Positions 34,926 through 44,675 are shown, numbered from the stretch's first letter. The stretch: DNA of 64,000 bases from Vibrio cholerae (GCA_009728235.1 WNZI01000004.1:1-64000), one strand, 5' to 3'. A program made the numbers and translations. Notes: generated by a model from the letters alone, not told the origin.

Positions 34926-35013
34926 CGCGCCTGGTTGCCTGGCTGCGGGGTGGCCTGCGCTGCGCTCCCGGTACTCCCGTGCCCGCGCCGCGGAACGCCC
35001 GCTGGGATGACCG

Positions 35014-35985
35014 TCAGGCGACGGCCTGCGGCTCCCGGATCTTCACGGGAATCCCTGGAAGGGGTTTGTGCGTGGTTCCGGTGTACAGCGCATGGATCGC
35101 CGCAGCCATGAGGAGCGACGCCCCCAGCATGTGCAGCGCCACGAGGACGACGGGCAGGTGCAGGAAATGCTGCGTGTACCCGATCAGGCCCTGGACCAGC
35201 ACGACGACGGCGAGCAACACGAGCGCGGTGCGCAGCTTCGCGTGGACCTGGGACCGGTAGGCGACGACGACGGCTAGTGCGACCGTCGCGACCAGCAGGT
35301 ACACGGGCAGGGCGTGCAGCCGCGTCATCAGGTCGGAGTCCAGGCCGTTCCGAGCGGCTCCGTGGTCCCCTGCGTGCGGTCCGGAACCGGTCACGACGAC
35401 GCCGAGGACGACGGCGACCGACGTCAGCACCGTCGAGGTGACGAGGAGCTGCCGGAGGAGGGGAGGAGCGGCCTGCGTCTGCTGCTCCCGGTACTGCTCG
35501 GTGGTGAGCCTGGACCGGTTGACCAGGACGGTCGCCAAGGAGACGAGGACCATCGAGGCGATGAAGTGGAGACCGACGACCCAGGGGTTCAGGTCCGTCC
35601 AGACGGTGATCCCACCGATGACCGCCTGCACCGGGATGCCGGCGAACAGACCGAGGGAGAGCCGGAACAGGTCCTTGCGCTCCCGCCGCATCCCGAGCAC
35701 GGCGACGATCATGGCGACCGCGATGACCACCAGCACGAAGGTCAGCAGCCTGTTCCCGAACTCGATCACGCCGTGGAAGCCCATCTCGGGTGTGGTGACG
35801 ATCGAGTCGGCGGTGCAGCGCGGCCACTCAGGACAGCCGAGGCCGGACGCCGTCAACCGGACGGCGCCTCCGGTCACCACGATCGCGATCTGCGAGACGA
35901 GGGAGGCGATCGCCAGCCTGCGCACGAGGGGCGTCGTGGTGCGGGGGAGTGCGTCCGTCATGCGGGAGAGCACGGGAGAGGTCAT
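35014..35985 (-). CDS. ctaA: Heme A synthase (Cox15/CtaA)
   Basis: Oxidises the C8 methyl of heme O to give heme A. The 323-residue protein has eight predicted helices; conserved heme-ligand histidines appear in FHGVIEFGNR, GLHFIASM, LHALPVYL and ALHMLGAS, and an extracytoplasmic Cys pair in GLGCPEWPRC. The ATG at 35985 lies 4 nt after the stop of the upstream permease; another in-frame ATG at 35961 is possible. Close spacing suggests it is co-transcribed with the ABC exporter. Confidence 0.95.
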   Translation of the reverse strand: MTSPVLSRMTDALPRTTTPLVRRLAIASLVSQIAIVVTGGAVRLTASGLGCPEWPRCTADSIVTTPEMGFHGVIEFGNRLLTFVLVVIAVAMIVAVLGMRRERKDLFRLSLGLFAGIPVQAVIGGITVWTDLNPWVVGLHFIASMVLVSLATVLVNRSRLTTEQYREQQTQAAPPLLRQLLVTSTVLTSVAVVLGVVVTGSGPHAGDHGAARNGLDSDLMTRLHALPVYLLVATVALAVVVAYRSQVHAKLRTALVLLAVVVLVQGLIGYTQHFLHLPVVLVALHMLGASLLMAAAIHALYTGTTHKPLPGIPVKIREPQAVA

Positions 35986-35989
35986 GTCA

Positions 35990-36796
35990 TCAGCTCCATT
36001 TGAACCAGCGGATGGCCGCCAGGCTGGCGAGGGCGGCCCAGGCACACAGCACGAGGCACGCGATGGGGTCGAAAGCGCCGTCCGCGAGGGCACTGCGCAG
36101 TCCGTCGCCGAGGGCGGCGGACGGAAGGACGGAGACGAACGGCTCGGCTGCGGCGGGCAGGCTCGTCGCGGGGAGGACCACGCCACCGGCAGCGGCGAGC
36201 AGGATCCAGACCAGGTTCGTGACGGCCAGCGTCGCCTCGGGCCGGAGCGTGCCGGCCACCAGGAGGCCGAGGGCCGTGAACGCGGCCGAACCGACCAGCA
36301 GCAGGAGGGCGGCGGGAAGGATCCCGCCGGGTTCCGGAGCCCAGCCCAGGAGGAGAGCTGCACCGCCGATCACGACGAGCTGGACCGCGAGCACGACGGC
36401 GACGGCCACCGCCTTGCCGAGGATCAGCCCCGACCGGCCGAGCGGCGTCGTCGACAGGAAGCGGAGCACGCCGTAGCGGCGGTCGAACCCGGTGGCGATG
36501 CCCTGTCCGGTGAAGGCCGTCGACATGGTGCACAGGGCGAGGACGCCTGGGGCGGCGATGTCGATGCGGCTCGGGCCGTAGGAGTCGAGCAGCGGAGTGA
36601 TCACGAGCGCCGTGAGGGCGAGCAGGGGCAGGACGATCGCCAGGACGAGCTGTTCGCCGTTGCGGAGCATCGCGAGGGCCTCGTACACACCGTGGCGCAG
36701 CACCCGGGTCGGCAGTGACGCCGCCGTCCCGCCGCTGGTCGCGGGCGAACCGGTCCCGGTGGGGGCGGTGGTGGACGCCGCCGGGTGCGTGCTCAT
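35990..36796 (-). CDS. ABC-2 type transporter permease
   Basis: A 268-residue ABC-2 permease with six hydrophobic segments after a 50-residue polar Ser/Thr/Gly-rich N-terminus. RYGVLRFLSTTPLGRSGLILGK is the usual coupling region between helices 2 and 3 (in three shorter conserved blocks). The ATG at 36796 overlaps the ATPase stop (ATGA). With the upstream ATPase it makes a simple exporter; its position next to ctaA suggests a link to cytochrome oxidase biogenesis, but the cargo is unknown. Confidence 0.9.
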   Translation of the reverse strand: MSTHPAASTTAPTGTGSPATSGGTAASLPTRVLRHGVYEALAMLRNGEQLVLAIVLPLLALTALVITPLLDSYGPSRIDIAAPGVLALCTMSTAFTGQGIATGFDRRYGVLRFLSTTPLGRSGLILGKAVAVAVVLAVQLVVIGGAALLLGWAPEPGGILPAALLLLVGSAAFTALGLLVAGTLRPEATLAVTNLVWILLAAAGGVVLPATSLPAAAEPFVSVLPSAALGDGLRSALADGAFDPIACLVLCAWAALASLAAIRWFKWS

Positions 36797-37743
36797 CGGA
36801 TGCTCCGTCCGGAGATGTCGAGGAAGACGTCCTCCAGTGATCGCGGTGCCATCGAGATCGACGTCGGCATCACACCCGACGTCGCCCACCACCGCGCGAG
36901 CTGTGCCACGTCGTCGGCCGTCAGCGATCCGCGCAGGACGTACTGGCCGGGCTCCGGTTCACGCTGGAGCAGGTGGGGGAGGAGGTCGGGCGGAAGCGTG
37001 AGTCCCGGAACCGTCTCGAAGCGGAGTTCCCGTGTTCCGTCGGGGTCCCTGTCCGCCGTCAGCTCCGCCACGGTCCCCCTGGCGACCGTCCGGCCACCCT
37101 CGATGATGTAGACGTAGTCCGCGAGCTTCTGTGCGTCGTCGAGCAGGTGCGTGGTGAGGATGATCGCGAGGCCGTCCTCCCTGAGTTCACGGATGAGGTC
37201 GAACACGATGGTGCGGGACTGCGGGTCGAGGCCGGCGCTGGGTTCGTCGAGGAAGACCACTTCGGGGCGTCCCACGAGCGCGCAGGCCAGCGCAAGCCGC
37301 TGTTTCTGGCCCCCGGACAGTCGGCGGATGGAGACGGCACCGAACTCGTCGATGCCGAGGCGTTCGGCCAGTGCGTCCACGGGCAGCGGAGCGCTGTACA
37401 TCGACGCCACGTGGCGCAGGAGGGGTAGCGGCCGGACCGAGGGCGGCAACCCGCCTTCCTGCAGCATGACGCCGACCCGTGCGCGCAGCGCCGGAGTCGC
37501 GCGGGCGGGGTCCTGGCCCAGGAGCCGTACCGTCCCGCCATCGGTGCGCTGTAGCCCCTGCGCGCACTCCAGCGTCGTCGTCTTGCCCGCCCCGTTCGCG
37601 CCGAGCAGCACGGTCACGGCGTTCCGCGAGGCACTCAGGCTGACGCCGTCGAGCACACGCACCATCCTGCCGTCGAGCGAACCGACCGGACCGAAATCCT
37701 TGATCAGACCGTCGATCTCGAGGGCGGGGGCAGGTGTCGGCAC
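36793..37743 (-). CDS. ABC-2 type transporter ATP-binding protein
   Basis: A 316-residue ATPase of the DrrA/CcmA type. Walker A GANGAGKTTT is near residue 50, the signature RRLSGGQKQRLALA near 140, Walker B VVFLDEPSAGLDP follows, and the H-loop is in ILTTHLLDDA. The last 90 residues form the extra C-terminal domain of drug and antibiotic exporters. It is the first gene of the ATPase-permease-ctaA group, divergent from sufR. Confidence 0.92.
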   Translation of the reverse strand: MPTPAPALEIDGLIKDFGPVGSLDGRMVRVLDGVSLSASRNAVTVLLGANGAGKTTTLECAQGLQRTDGGTVRLLGQDPARATPALRARVGVMLQEGGLPPSVRPLPLLRHVASMYSAPLPVDALAERLGIDEFGAVSIRRLSGGQKQRLALACALVGRPEVVFLDEPSAGLDPQSRTIVFDLIRELREDGLAIILTTHLLDDAQKLADYVYIIEGGRTVARGTVAELTADRDPDGTRELRFETVPGLTLPPDLLPHLLQREPEPGQYVLRGSLTADDVAQLARWWATSGVMPTSISMAPRSLEDVFLDISGRSIR

Positions 37744-37784
37744 CCTCCTATTCTACGTCAGGTAGTAGGGGCTGACGCGGCTCG

Positions 37785-37803
37785 AATGGGTAGCCTCGCC
37801 TAA
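37785..37803. promoter_or_regulatory. Candidate DtxR/IdeR iron box upstream of suf
   Basis: AATGGGTAGCCTCGCCTAA matches the actinobacterial DtxR/IdeR 19-mer TTAGGTTAGCCTAACCTAA at 13 of 19 positions, with the right half nearly intact. It lies between the divergent ABC exporter and sufR, about 30 nt upstream of the best sufR -10 candidate (TATGTT, 37834-37839). Confidence 0.4.
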
Positions 37804-37815
37804 GTGGTGGGTCGG

Positions 37816-37846
37816 AATACATTAGGTCATGCTTATGTTGTGTATT
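37816..37846. promoter_or_regulatory. Inverted repeat AATACA-N19-TGTATT at the sufR promoter
   Basis: Perfect 6-bp arms enclose the likely -10 element. Position fits an autoregulatory operator for SufR or for another regulator; the sequence does not match the cyanobacterial or mycobacterial SufR sites I know. Confidence 0.35.
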
Positions 37847-37871
37847 TTGTCGCCCACGGAAGGAATGGACT

Positions 37872-38783
37872 GTGACCGCAACACCGCACACCACCGTTCC
37901 TGCACGCGATGGCCGCGACTCCCCGACGCATGAGGCAGCCCAGGTTCCCTCCGATTCCGCCGCGCAGATCGTCTCGGCCGATCCCGACGAGCGGACGCGC
38001 GACCGGGTGCTCTCGGCAGTCCTCGAACGGGGGCCTGTGAGCGCCGCGGAGCTCGGTGACCGCCTGGGCTTCACCCCCGCCGCCATGCGGCGACATCTCG
38101 ACGCCTTGTCCTCGGACGGCTTGATCGAGGTCAAGCGCGCCCGGAGTTCGGCAGCCGGCGCAGGGCGGCCGGCACGCCGGTACGTCCTCAGCCAGCGCGG
38201 GCAGACCAAGATGGGCAACGACTACCTCGACATTGCAACCGCTGCCCTCGCCCAGCTCGGAGCAGCGGCAGGTCCGGAAGCGATCGAGGAGTTCGCCCGG
38301 ACGCGGTTCGCAGGCATGGAGGAGCGGTACAGGGCTGTCGTGGAGGCCGCGGGTCCGGATCTCGAGGCACGTGCCCACGCCCTGGCCGGAGCGCTCACCA
38401 CCGATGGATTCGTGGGGTCGACCAAGACCGTCGGGCTGCCTCAGGGTCGGGGAGTCCGCGTCTCGTCCTCGTCGCGTCCGACCATGCTCAGCGTGCAGCT
38501 GTGCCAGGGGCACTGTCCCATCCAGGGCCTCGCCTCCGCGTTCCCGGCGTTCTGCGACCAGGAGACCGCGGTGTTCGCCCGGCTCCTCGGCGTCGACGTC
38601 CGACGGCTCTCCACGCTCGCGAGCGGCGGGCACGTCTGCACCACCCACATTCCCCTGGGACGGGCGACGGCGGCTCCGGTCAGCCCGGATGCGTCCGATC
38701 ACACCGCCGTCGAGGCGGGCCCGGACGCAGGATCTCCCAGTAGCCCAGCAACGTTATCCATCCATCAGCAAGGAAGGCCGTGA
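37872..38783 (+). CDS. sufR: Iron-sulfur cluster biosynthesis repressor SufR
   Basis: A 303-residue DeoR/ArsR-like winged-helix regulator with a C-terminal Fe-S sensing domain. The HTH ([26 protein letters not shown] in two blocks) is near residues 55-80, followed by the wing [11 protein letters not shown]. Cysteines that can hold a cluster are in [14 protein letters not shown] and [10 protein letters not shown], as in known SufR. It represses suf when its cluster is loaded. The GTG start has GGAAGGA upstream; the stop overlaps the sufB ATG. Confidence 0.95.
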   Translation: MTATPHTTVPARDGRDSPTHEAAQVPSDSAAQIVSADPDERTRDRVLSAVLERGPVSAAELGDRLGFTPAAMRRHLDALSSDGLIEVKRARSSAAGAGRPARRYVLSQRGQTKMGNDYLDIATAALAQLGAAAGPEAIEEFARTRFAGMEERYRAVVEAAGPDLEARAHALAGALTTDGFVGSTKTVGLPQGRGVRVSSSSRPTMLSVQLCQGHCPIQGLASAFPAFCDQETAVFARLLGVDVRRLSTLASGGHVCTTHIPLGRATAAPVSPDASDHTAVEAGPDAGSPSSPATLSIHQQGRP

Positions 38784-40255
38784 TGACGGATCAAGTAGAC
38801 CGCAAGCCAGCTGCATCGACAGTGCCGGAGTCGGTGATCAGCGACATCCTGGAGAAGAACCCGGAACTCGAGGGCATCGGAACCTACCAGTACGGGTGGG
38901 CCGACAAGAACGAGGTGAGCGACAACGCGCGCCGCGGACTCAGCGAGGAAGTCGTCCGCGACATCTCCTCCAAGAAGAACGAGCCCGAGTGGATGCTCGA
39001 TCTCCGTCTCAAGGGCCTCAAGTACTTCGACCGCAAGCCCATGCCCGCGTGGGGAGCAGACCTCTCCGGCATCGACTTCGACAACATCAAGTACTTCGTC
39101 CGCTCCACCGAGAAGCAGGCGAACACGTGGGAGGACCTCCCCGAGGACATCCGCAACACGTACGAGAAGCTCGGCATCCCCGAGGCCGAGCGCGCGCGCC
39201 TGGTGTCCGGCGTCGCCGCCCAGTACGAGTCCGAGGTGGTCTACCACCAGCTCCGCGAGGACCTCGAGCGCCAGGGCGTCATCTTCCTCGACACCGACAC
39301 CGCGCTGCGCGAGCACCCGGAGATCTTCAAGGAGTACTTCGGCACGATCATCCCGGTCGGCGACAACAAGTTCGCGTCGCTGAACACGGCCGTCTGGTCC
39401 GGTGGCTCCTTCGTATACGTCCCCAAGGGTGTCCACGTCGAGATCCCGCTGCAGGCGTACTTCCGCATCAACACCGAGAACATGGGCCAGTTCGAGCGCA
39501 CGCTGATCATCGCGGACGAGGACTCCTACGTGCACTACATCGAGGGCTGCACGGCTCCGATCTACACGTCCGACTCCCTGCACTCGGCCGTCGTCGAGAT
39601 CGTGGTGAAGAAGGGCGCCCGCGTCCGCTACACGACCATCCAGAACTGGTCCAACAACGTGTACAACCTCGTCACCAAGCGGGCGATCGCCCACGAGGGC
39701 GCGACCATGGAGTGGATCGACGGAAACATCGGTTCGAAGGTCACCATGAAGTACCCGGCCGTCTACCTGGTCGGCGAGCACGCCAAGGGTGAGACGCTCT
39801 CCATCGCCTTCGCCGGCGAGGGACAGCACCAGGACACCGGGTCGAAGATGGTGCACATCGCGCCCAACACCAAGTCCTCGATCATCTCCAAGTCGGTCGC
39901 CCGCGGTGGTGGCCGAGCCGCCTACCGCGGACTCGTCCAGGTGCGCGAGGGTGCCAAGCACTCCGCCAACACCGTGCGCTGCGACGCTCTCCTGGTGGAC
40001 ACCATCTCGAGGTCCGACACCTACCCCTACGTGGACATCCGTGAGGACGACGTCACCATGGGCCACGAGGCCACGGTGTCGCGCGTCAGCGAGGAGCAGC
40101 TGTTCTACCTGATGTCCCGCGGACTGCCCGAGGACGAGGCCATGGCCATGATCGTGCGCGGCTTCATCGAGCCGATCGCGCGTGAACTGCCGATGGAGTA
40201 CGCGCTCGAGCTGAACCGGCTGATCGAACTGCAGATGGAAGGGGCCGTGGGCTAG
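38783..40255 (+). CDS. sufB: Fe-S cluster assembly scaffold SufB
   Basis: SufB forms the SufBC2D scaffold on which Fe-S clusters are built. The 490-residue product is full length with the long family core: [12 protein letters not shown] at the N-terminus, [21 protein letters not shown] in the middle (in blocks), [21 protein letters not shown] with the conserved Cys, and [18 protein letters not shown] near the end. The ATG at 38783 overlaps the sufR TGA and sits 5 nt after AGGAAGG. Actinobacteria rely on this pathway as their main assembly system. Confidence 0.97.
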   Translation: MTDQVDRKPAASTVPESVISDILEKNPELEGIGTYQYGWADKNEVSDNARRGLSEEVVRDISSKKNEPEWMLDLRLKGLKYFDRKPMPAWGADLSGIDFDNIKYFVRSTEKQANTWEDLPEDIRNTYEKLGIPEAERARLVSGVAAQYESEVVYHQLREDLERQGVIFLDTDTALREHPEIFKEYFGTIIPVGDNKFASLNTAVWSGGSFVYVPKGVHVEIPLQAYFRINTENMGQFERTLIIADEDSYVHYIEGCTAPIYTSDSLHSAVVEIVVKKGARVRYTTIQNWSNNVYNLVTKRAIAHEGATMEWIDGNIGSKVTMKYPAVYLVGEHAKGETLSIAFAGEGQHQDTGSKMVHIAPNTKSSIISKSVARGGGRAAYRGLVQVREGAKHSANTVRCDALLVDTISRSDTYPYVDIREDDVTMGHEATVSRVSEEQLFYLMSRGLPEDEAMAMIVRGFIEPIARELPMEYALELNRLIELQMEGAVG

Positions 40256-40257
40256 GA

Positions 40258-41600
40258 ATGGCTGAAACCACGCACACCGATTACTCGCCGAACAGCGCTC
40301 CGGAGGGCGAGGTCACCGACTCGGCGACCTCCAGGAGAAGGCTCGCCTCGGCGCTCCGGCCGGAGCCATCGACAGGACCGCCGCGATCGACGGGTTCTCG
40401 GAGGAGGGCGAGTCCCTCTCGACGAAGAACGCCGGCAGCGAGCAGCTCGGCCTGAAGAAGCACAGCCACGGCAACGCGCCCGTCATCCCCGAAGCCTCCC
40501 GCGGGGAGCGCCGCAGGTCCTTCGACCTGGCCGACTTCCCGTCGCTGACGGGGCTCGAGGAGGACTGGCGCTTCACCCCGCTGAAGCGCCTGCGCGGACT
40601 GCACACCGAGGAGCTCTCGGGTGCAGCGCCGGCGATCGAGGTCACGGGTGCCGGCAACGTCACCGTCGAGACCGTCGGTCGGGACGACACCCGCCTGGGG
40701 TCGTCCGCGACCCCCGAGGACCGCGTCGCAGCTGCGGCCTGGAACGCTTTCACGGAAGCCACCGTCATCACCATCCCCAAGGAGACGGTGGCCGACGGTG
40801 AGGTCATGGTCAGCGTGACGGGCTCGTCGGCGGACGCCGCGGCGCAGCATCTGCTGATCCACGCCGAGCGCTTCTCCAAGGCCGTCGTCGTGCTCGACCA
40901 TCACGGTTCGGCAACGCTCGCCCAGAACGTCGAGATCATCGTGGGCGACGGCGCGGAACTGACCGTCGTCAGCGTCCAGGAATGGGACGACGACGCCGTG
41001 CACGTCTCCTCGCAGCAGGCGAAGGTGGGCCGCGACGCGCGCTACAAGCACGTGGTCGTCAGCCTCGGCGGTGACCTCGTGCGGCTCACGCCGTCGTCCA
41101 TCTTCACCGGCCCGGGTGCCGAGGTCGAGATGTACGGACTGTACTTCGCGGACGCCGGCCAGCACCTCGAGCAGCGGCTCCTGGTGGATCACGCGGTGCC
41201 CAACTGCACGTCGCGCGTGACCTACAAGGGTGCCCTGCAGGGGAAGGATGCGCACACCGTCTGGGTGGGCGACGTCCTGATCCGCAAGGCGGCCGAGGGG
41301 ACGGACACCTATGAGACCAACCGCAACCTGATCCTCACGGACGGCGCGCGCTCGGACTCCGTGCCGAACCTCGAGATCGAGACGGGCCTCATCGAGGGTG
41401 CCGGCCATGCCAGCGCCACGGGCCGGTTCGACGACGAACACCTGTTCTACCTCATGGCGCGCGGCATCCCCGAGAAGGCTGCACGCCGACTCGTGGTGCG
41501 GGGCTTCCTCACCGAGGTCATCCAGCAGATCAAGGTCCCCTCCCTCGAGGAGCGCCTTTCGGAGTCGGTCGAGCGCGAGCTCGCAGCGGGCAACCTCTGA
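40258..41600 (+). pseudogene. sufD: Fe-S cluster assembly protein SufD, frameshifted near the N-terminus
   Basis: SufD partners SufB and SufC in the assembly scaffold. The first 23 codons (MAETTHTDYSPNSAPEG...) fit the usual Micrococcaceae SufD start, 2 nt after sufB. The homologous sequence then continues in another frame from about 40326 (DLQEKARLG, EDWRFTPLKRL, LDHHGSATLAQ, FDDEHLFYLMARGIPEKAARRLVVRGF in pieces) to 41600. One base is missing in TCGGCGACC at 40321-40329; TCG GCC GAC would restore one frame. Because SufD is needed in this organism type, a base-call error is the likeliest reason. Joined length is about 447 residues. Confidence 0.92.
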
Positions 41601-41959
41601 TGCCCGAGGCGCCGAAGGGTGAGTTGATCTGCAGCGTCGACGACATCCAGGTCAAGCAGGCGCTGCGCGTACTCATCGACGACTATCCCGTCGCCGTCGT
41701 CCGCGACTCGGACGGGGAGATCCACGCGCTCGGGGACACGTGTTCGCACGCGGACATCTCATTGTCCGAGGGTGAGGTCGAAGGATGCGCCATCGAGTGC
41801 TGGGGGCATGGCTCCCAGTTCGATCTGCGGAGCGGCGCTCCCCTGCAGCTCCCCGCCTACGAGCCGGTCCCGGTCTTCGCGCTCGAGATCCACGACGGAA
41901 ACGTCTACGTCGACATCACGACGGTCACCAACGGGGCAGCGGCACCGCAGCTCGGCTAG
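41600..41959 (+). CDS. Rieske [2Fe-2S] ferredoxin-like protein of the suf operon
   Basis: A 119-residue single-domain Rieske protein. The cluster ligands are Cys48 and His50 (CSH) and Cys67 and His70 (CWGH), spaced as in the family. It is often labelled as a ferredoxin subunit of non-heme iron oxygenases, but no oxygenase is near. Its place between sufD and sufC is conserved in Actinobacteria and suggests electron supply or a scaffold role in cluster assembly. The ATG overlaps the end of sufD. Confidence 0.93.
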   Translation: MPEAPKGELICSVDDIQVKQALRVLIDDYPVAVVRDSDGEIHALGDTCSHADISLSEGEVEGCAIECWGHGSQFDLRSGAPLQLPAYEPVPVFALEIHDGNVYVDITTVTNGAAAPQLG

Positions 41960-42023
41960 CCGCCGTCCACCTACCCGACCACCTGCACTCTGCCTGCCCA
42001 GCAGGCGAAGGAGAAAGAACACG

Positions 42024-42791
42024 ATGACCACACTCGAAATCAAGGACCTGCACGTCAGCATCGACACCGAGCAGGGAAACATCCCCATCCTCAAGGGCGT
42101 CACGCTGACGATCAACACCGGCGAGACCCACGCGATCATGGGCCCCAACGGCTCCGGCAAGTCGACCCTCGCTTCGACCATCGCCGGACACCCGCGCTAC
42201 AAGGTCGACAGCGGCTCCATCACCCTCGATGGTGAGGACGTCCTGTCGATGAGCGTCGACGAGCGTGCGCGTGCCGGGCTCTTCCTGGCCATGCAGTACC
42301 CGGTCGAGGTTCCCGGAGTCACGATGACCAACTTCCTGAGGACGGCGAAGACCGCTCTCGACGGCGAGGCACCGAGCCTGCGCCACTGGACCAAGGACGT
42401 CAAGGCGGCCATGGGCCAACTCAGGATCGACGCGGACTTCGCCCAGCGGAACGTCAACGAGGGCTTCTCCGGCGGCGAGAAGAAGCGCGTCGAGATCCTC
42501 CAGCTCGAGCTCTTCCACCCGAAGTTCGCAATCCTCGACGAGACCGACTCCGGTCTCGATGTCGACGCCCTCAAGGTGGTCTCCGAGGGTGTCAACCGCG
42601 AGCACTCGAAGGGCGGGATGGGAACGCTGCTCATCACTCACTACACCCGGATCCTGCGCTACATCAAGCCGGACCACGTGCACGTGTTCGTCGCCGGACG
42701 CATCGCGGAGCAGGGCGGGCCTGAACTCGCCGACCGCCTCGAGGAAGAGGGCTACGATCGGTTCACGGCCCAGACCCCGGTCGAGGCCTAG
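42024..42791 (+). CDS. sufC: Fe-S cluster assembly ATPase SufC
   Basis: The ABC-type ATPase of the SufBCD scaffold. The 255-residue product has Walker A GPNGSGKST at residues 40-48, the signature FSGGEKKRVEI, Walker B FAILDETDSGLD with the SufC-typical DETDSGLDVDAL, and THYTRIL in place of a usual H-loop. The ATG has GAAGGAG upstream. It follows the Rieske gene by 64 nt. Confidence 0.97.
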   Translation: MTTLEIKDLHVSIDTEQGNIPILKGVTLTINTGETHAIMGPNGSGKSTLASTIAGHPRYKVDSGSITLDGEDVLSMSVDERARAGLFLAMQYPVEVPGVTMTNFLRTAKTALDGEAPSLRHWTKDVKAAMGQLRIDADFAQRNVNEGFSGGEKKRVEILQLELFHPKFAILDETDSGLDVDALKVVSEGVNREHSKGGMGTLLITHYTRILRYIKPDHVHVFVAGRIAEQGGPELADRLEEEGYDRFTAQTPVEA

Positions 42792-42863
42792 GACCATCCG
42801 CTCGGCACCTCGGTGTGCCGGGTACTGCTCGAAGACTGAAATTCGCCTGAAAGGAAGAGTGCG

Positions 42864-43193
42864 ATGAGTGATGTGCAGCAGGCGCAGACCGCGCTGGATG
42901 ACGTCGAGGAAGCGCTGCGGGACGTGATCGACCCTGAACTCGGCGTGAACATCGTCGATCTCGGTCTCCTGTACGGCCTGAACTACGCGGAGGACGGCGC
43001 CCTCCTGATCGATATGACCCTCACCACTGCGGCCTGCCCGCTGACCGACGTGCTCGAGGAGCAGGTCGGTCAGGCGCTCGACGGCGTCGTGGACGAGTGG
43101 CGGCTGAACTGGGTGTGGATGCCACCGTGGGGCCCGGAACGGATCACCGAGGACGGCCGCGACCAGATGCGGGCGCTCGGGTTCAATATCTGA
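42864..43193 (+). CDS. SufT/MIP18-like metal-sulfur cluster biosynthesis protein (DUF59)
   Basis: A 109-residue DUF59 protein. DVIDPELGVNIVDLGLLYGL and MTLTTAACPLTDVLEEQV, with the single reactive Cys, are the family hallmarks. Members act late in Fe-S protein maturation (SufT, and MIP18 in eukaryotes). It ends the suf operon. The cysteine desulfurase SufS and the sulfur shuttle SufU are not next to it and must be elsewhere. Confidence 0.93.
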   Translation: MSDVQQAQTALDDVEEALRDVIDPELGVNIVDLGLLYGLNYAEDGALLIDMTLTTAACPLTDVLEEQVGQALDGVVDEWRLNWVWMPPWGPERITEDGRDQMRALGFNI

Positions 43194-43213
43194 GCCGTTT
43201 CCGGTGCAATGCT

Positions 43214-43251
43214 CGAAGGGCGGGTCCAGCAGTCGCTGGAACCGCCCTTCG
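43214..43251. terminator. Terminator between sufT-like gene and the biotin transporter
   Basis: A 17-bp inverted repeat (CGAAGGGCGGGTCCAGC, one G-A mismatch) with a 4-nt loop between convergent genes. Confidence 0.82.
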
Positions 43252-43293
43252 CGCGTCCGGGCTGCTGATCGCCTCCGCCGTCCGGCGGTCGCC

Positions 43294-43968
43294 TCAGGTT
43301 CTTCCCTCCCGGGCTCCGTTCCTGGTCCCGCGCTCGTCGCGGGGACCGGTGTGCTCGCCGAGCCCCCGTGCCGCCAGGGCCTCGCCGGTGCGGTGCGCGT
43401 ACGCGACTGCCCCGACGACGAGCGGCGTGACGGCGACGCGCGGGTTCCGTTCGAGTCCTCGTGCCTTCGCAGCCTCCCGTACGTCGACGAACAGTCCCGC
43501 CAGGTAGGGGATGCTCCGGAGCATGATGGACAGCGCGAGGGCGAAGCGTTCCGGGTCCGCTCCGAACCTCCGGAACGGTCCTGCGAGCCGCACCACACCG
43601 TCGAGGAGCACCTGGGTCGGCGTCGAGAGCGTCAGCGCCCGCGCAGCCAGCAGGCAGCCTGCGATGCCCCCGGTCACGGCGAACGCCTGCAGCCACCCCT
43701 GCGCCAGGCCCTGGTAGAGGGCAAGGATGCCGAGGACGGGTGCCGCCGGCAGGAGCATCCGGAGGACTGTCACGGGGGAGCGGTGCGCCCCGACCACCAG
43801 CGCTCCCAGTGCCAGGACGAGGACGATGGCGGACGTCCACGGGGAACGCCACGCGACGACGGCGACGGCGCACCCGAGGGAGGCGACCGTCTTGAGGGAC
43901 AGCGGCATCCTGTACAGGAAGCCCCGGCCCTGTTCGTAGAGGCCCAGCGTGCTGCCGAATCCCCTCAC
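43294..43968 (-). CDS. bioN: ECF transporter transmembrane protein EcfT/BioN
   Basis: The 224-residue membrane component of an energy-coupling-factor importer. Four to five hydrophobic helices are followed by two Ala-Arg-Gly coupling motifs, KARGLE and AARGLGE, that grip the ATPase. It overlaps the ATPase gene (GTGA) and lies downstream of bioY, so a BioMNY biotin transporter is the natural reading. Confidence 0.9.
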   Translation of the reverse strand: MRGFGSTLGLYEQGRGFLYRMPLSLKTVASLGCAVAVVAWRSPWTSAIVLVLALGALVVGAHRSPVTVLRMLLPAAPVLGILALYQGLAQGWLQAFAVTGGIAGCLLAARALTLSTPTQVLLDGVVRLAGPFRRFGADPERFALALSIMLRSIPYLAGLFVDVREAAKARGLERNPRVAVTPLVVGAVAYAHRTGEALAARGLGEHTGPRDERGTRNGAREGRT

Positions 43969-44675
43969 GGGACCTCCTCCGGCGCAGCTGCGGCCATCGA
44001 GGACAGCTGACGGTAGTGTGCAACGGCGTCGGGCGGCGGACCGTCGAAGACCACCCGGCCGTCGTCGATCACGAGTGTCCTGTTGCTCTCGAGGGCGAAG
44101 TCGAGGTTGTGCGTCGTGAAGACGACCTGCTGATCGAGGCCCGCGATGAGTGCCCTGACCCGCACGTCGTTGCGGAGGTCGAGCAGCGTGGTGGGTTCGT
44201 CGGCGACCAGGATGCGTGGACGGACGGCCGCGACGACGGCGAAAGCGAGGATCTGCCGCTCGCCGCCGGAGAGGTCGTAGATGCTCCGGTCGGCGAGGTG
44301 CTCGACGCCGAAGCGCCTCAATACCTCCTCGCCTCTCCGACGGCGGTCACCGGCGGACAGTCTCCGAACCCGCAGTGACAGTTCCACGTCCTCACGACCG
44401 GTGGGCATGACGAGTTGGGAGAGGGGGTCGGTGAAGACGAATCCGACGGATCGTCGGACAGCCCGACCCGCCGTCCTGGTGTCGTCGCCGAAGACCGCGA
44501 CCGTCCCTTCCGAGGGGGTGAGGAGTCCGTTCATCAGGCGCAGGAGCGTCGACTTGCCGGACCCGTTGGCTCCGATGACGGAGACCCGCCGCTCGGACAG
44601 GGTCAGTGTGAGTGGATGGAGAAGCGTCCGGGTGTCGTCCGGGGTGCGGACGGCGGCGCCCCTGAACTCGATCAC
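43965..44675 (-). CDS. bioM: ECF transporter ATP-binding protein EcfA/BioM
   Basis: A 236-residue ABC ATPase. Walker A GANGSGKST is at about residue 34, the signature YDLSGGERQILAFA and Walker B LVADEPTTLLD follow, and the H-loop is in FTTHNLDFA. It is a lone ATPase, as in BioMNY systems, where it forms a homodimer. The GTG at 44675 overlaps the bioY stop (GTGA). Confidence 0.92.
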   Translation of the reverse strand: MIEFRGAAVRTPDDTRTLLHPLTLTLSERRVSVIGANGSGKSTLLRLMNGLLTPSEGTVAVFGDDTRTAGRAVRRSVGFVFTDPLSQLVMPTGREDVELSLRVRRLSAGDRRRRGEEVLRRFGVEHLADRSIYDLSGGERQILAFAVVAAVRPRILVADEPTTLLDLRNDVRVRALIAGLDQQVVFTTHNLDFALESNRTLVIDDGRVVFDGPPPDAVAHYRQLSSMAAAAPEEVP

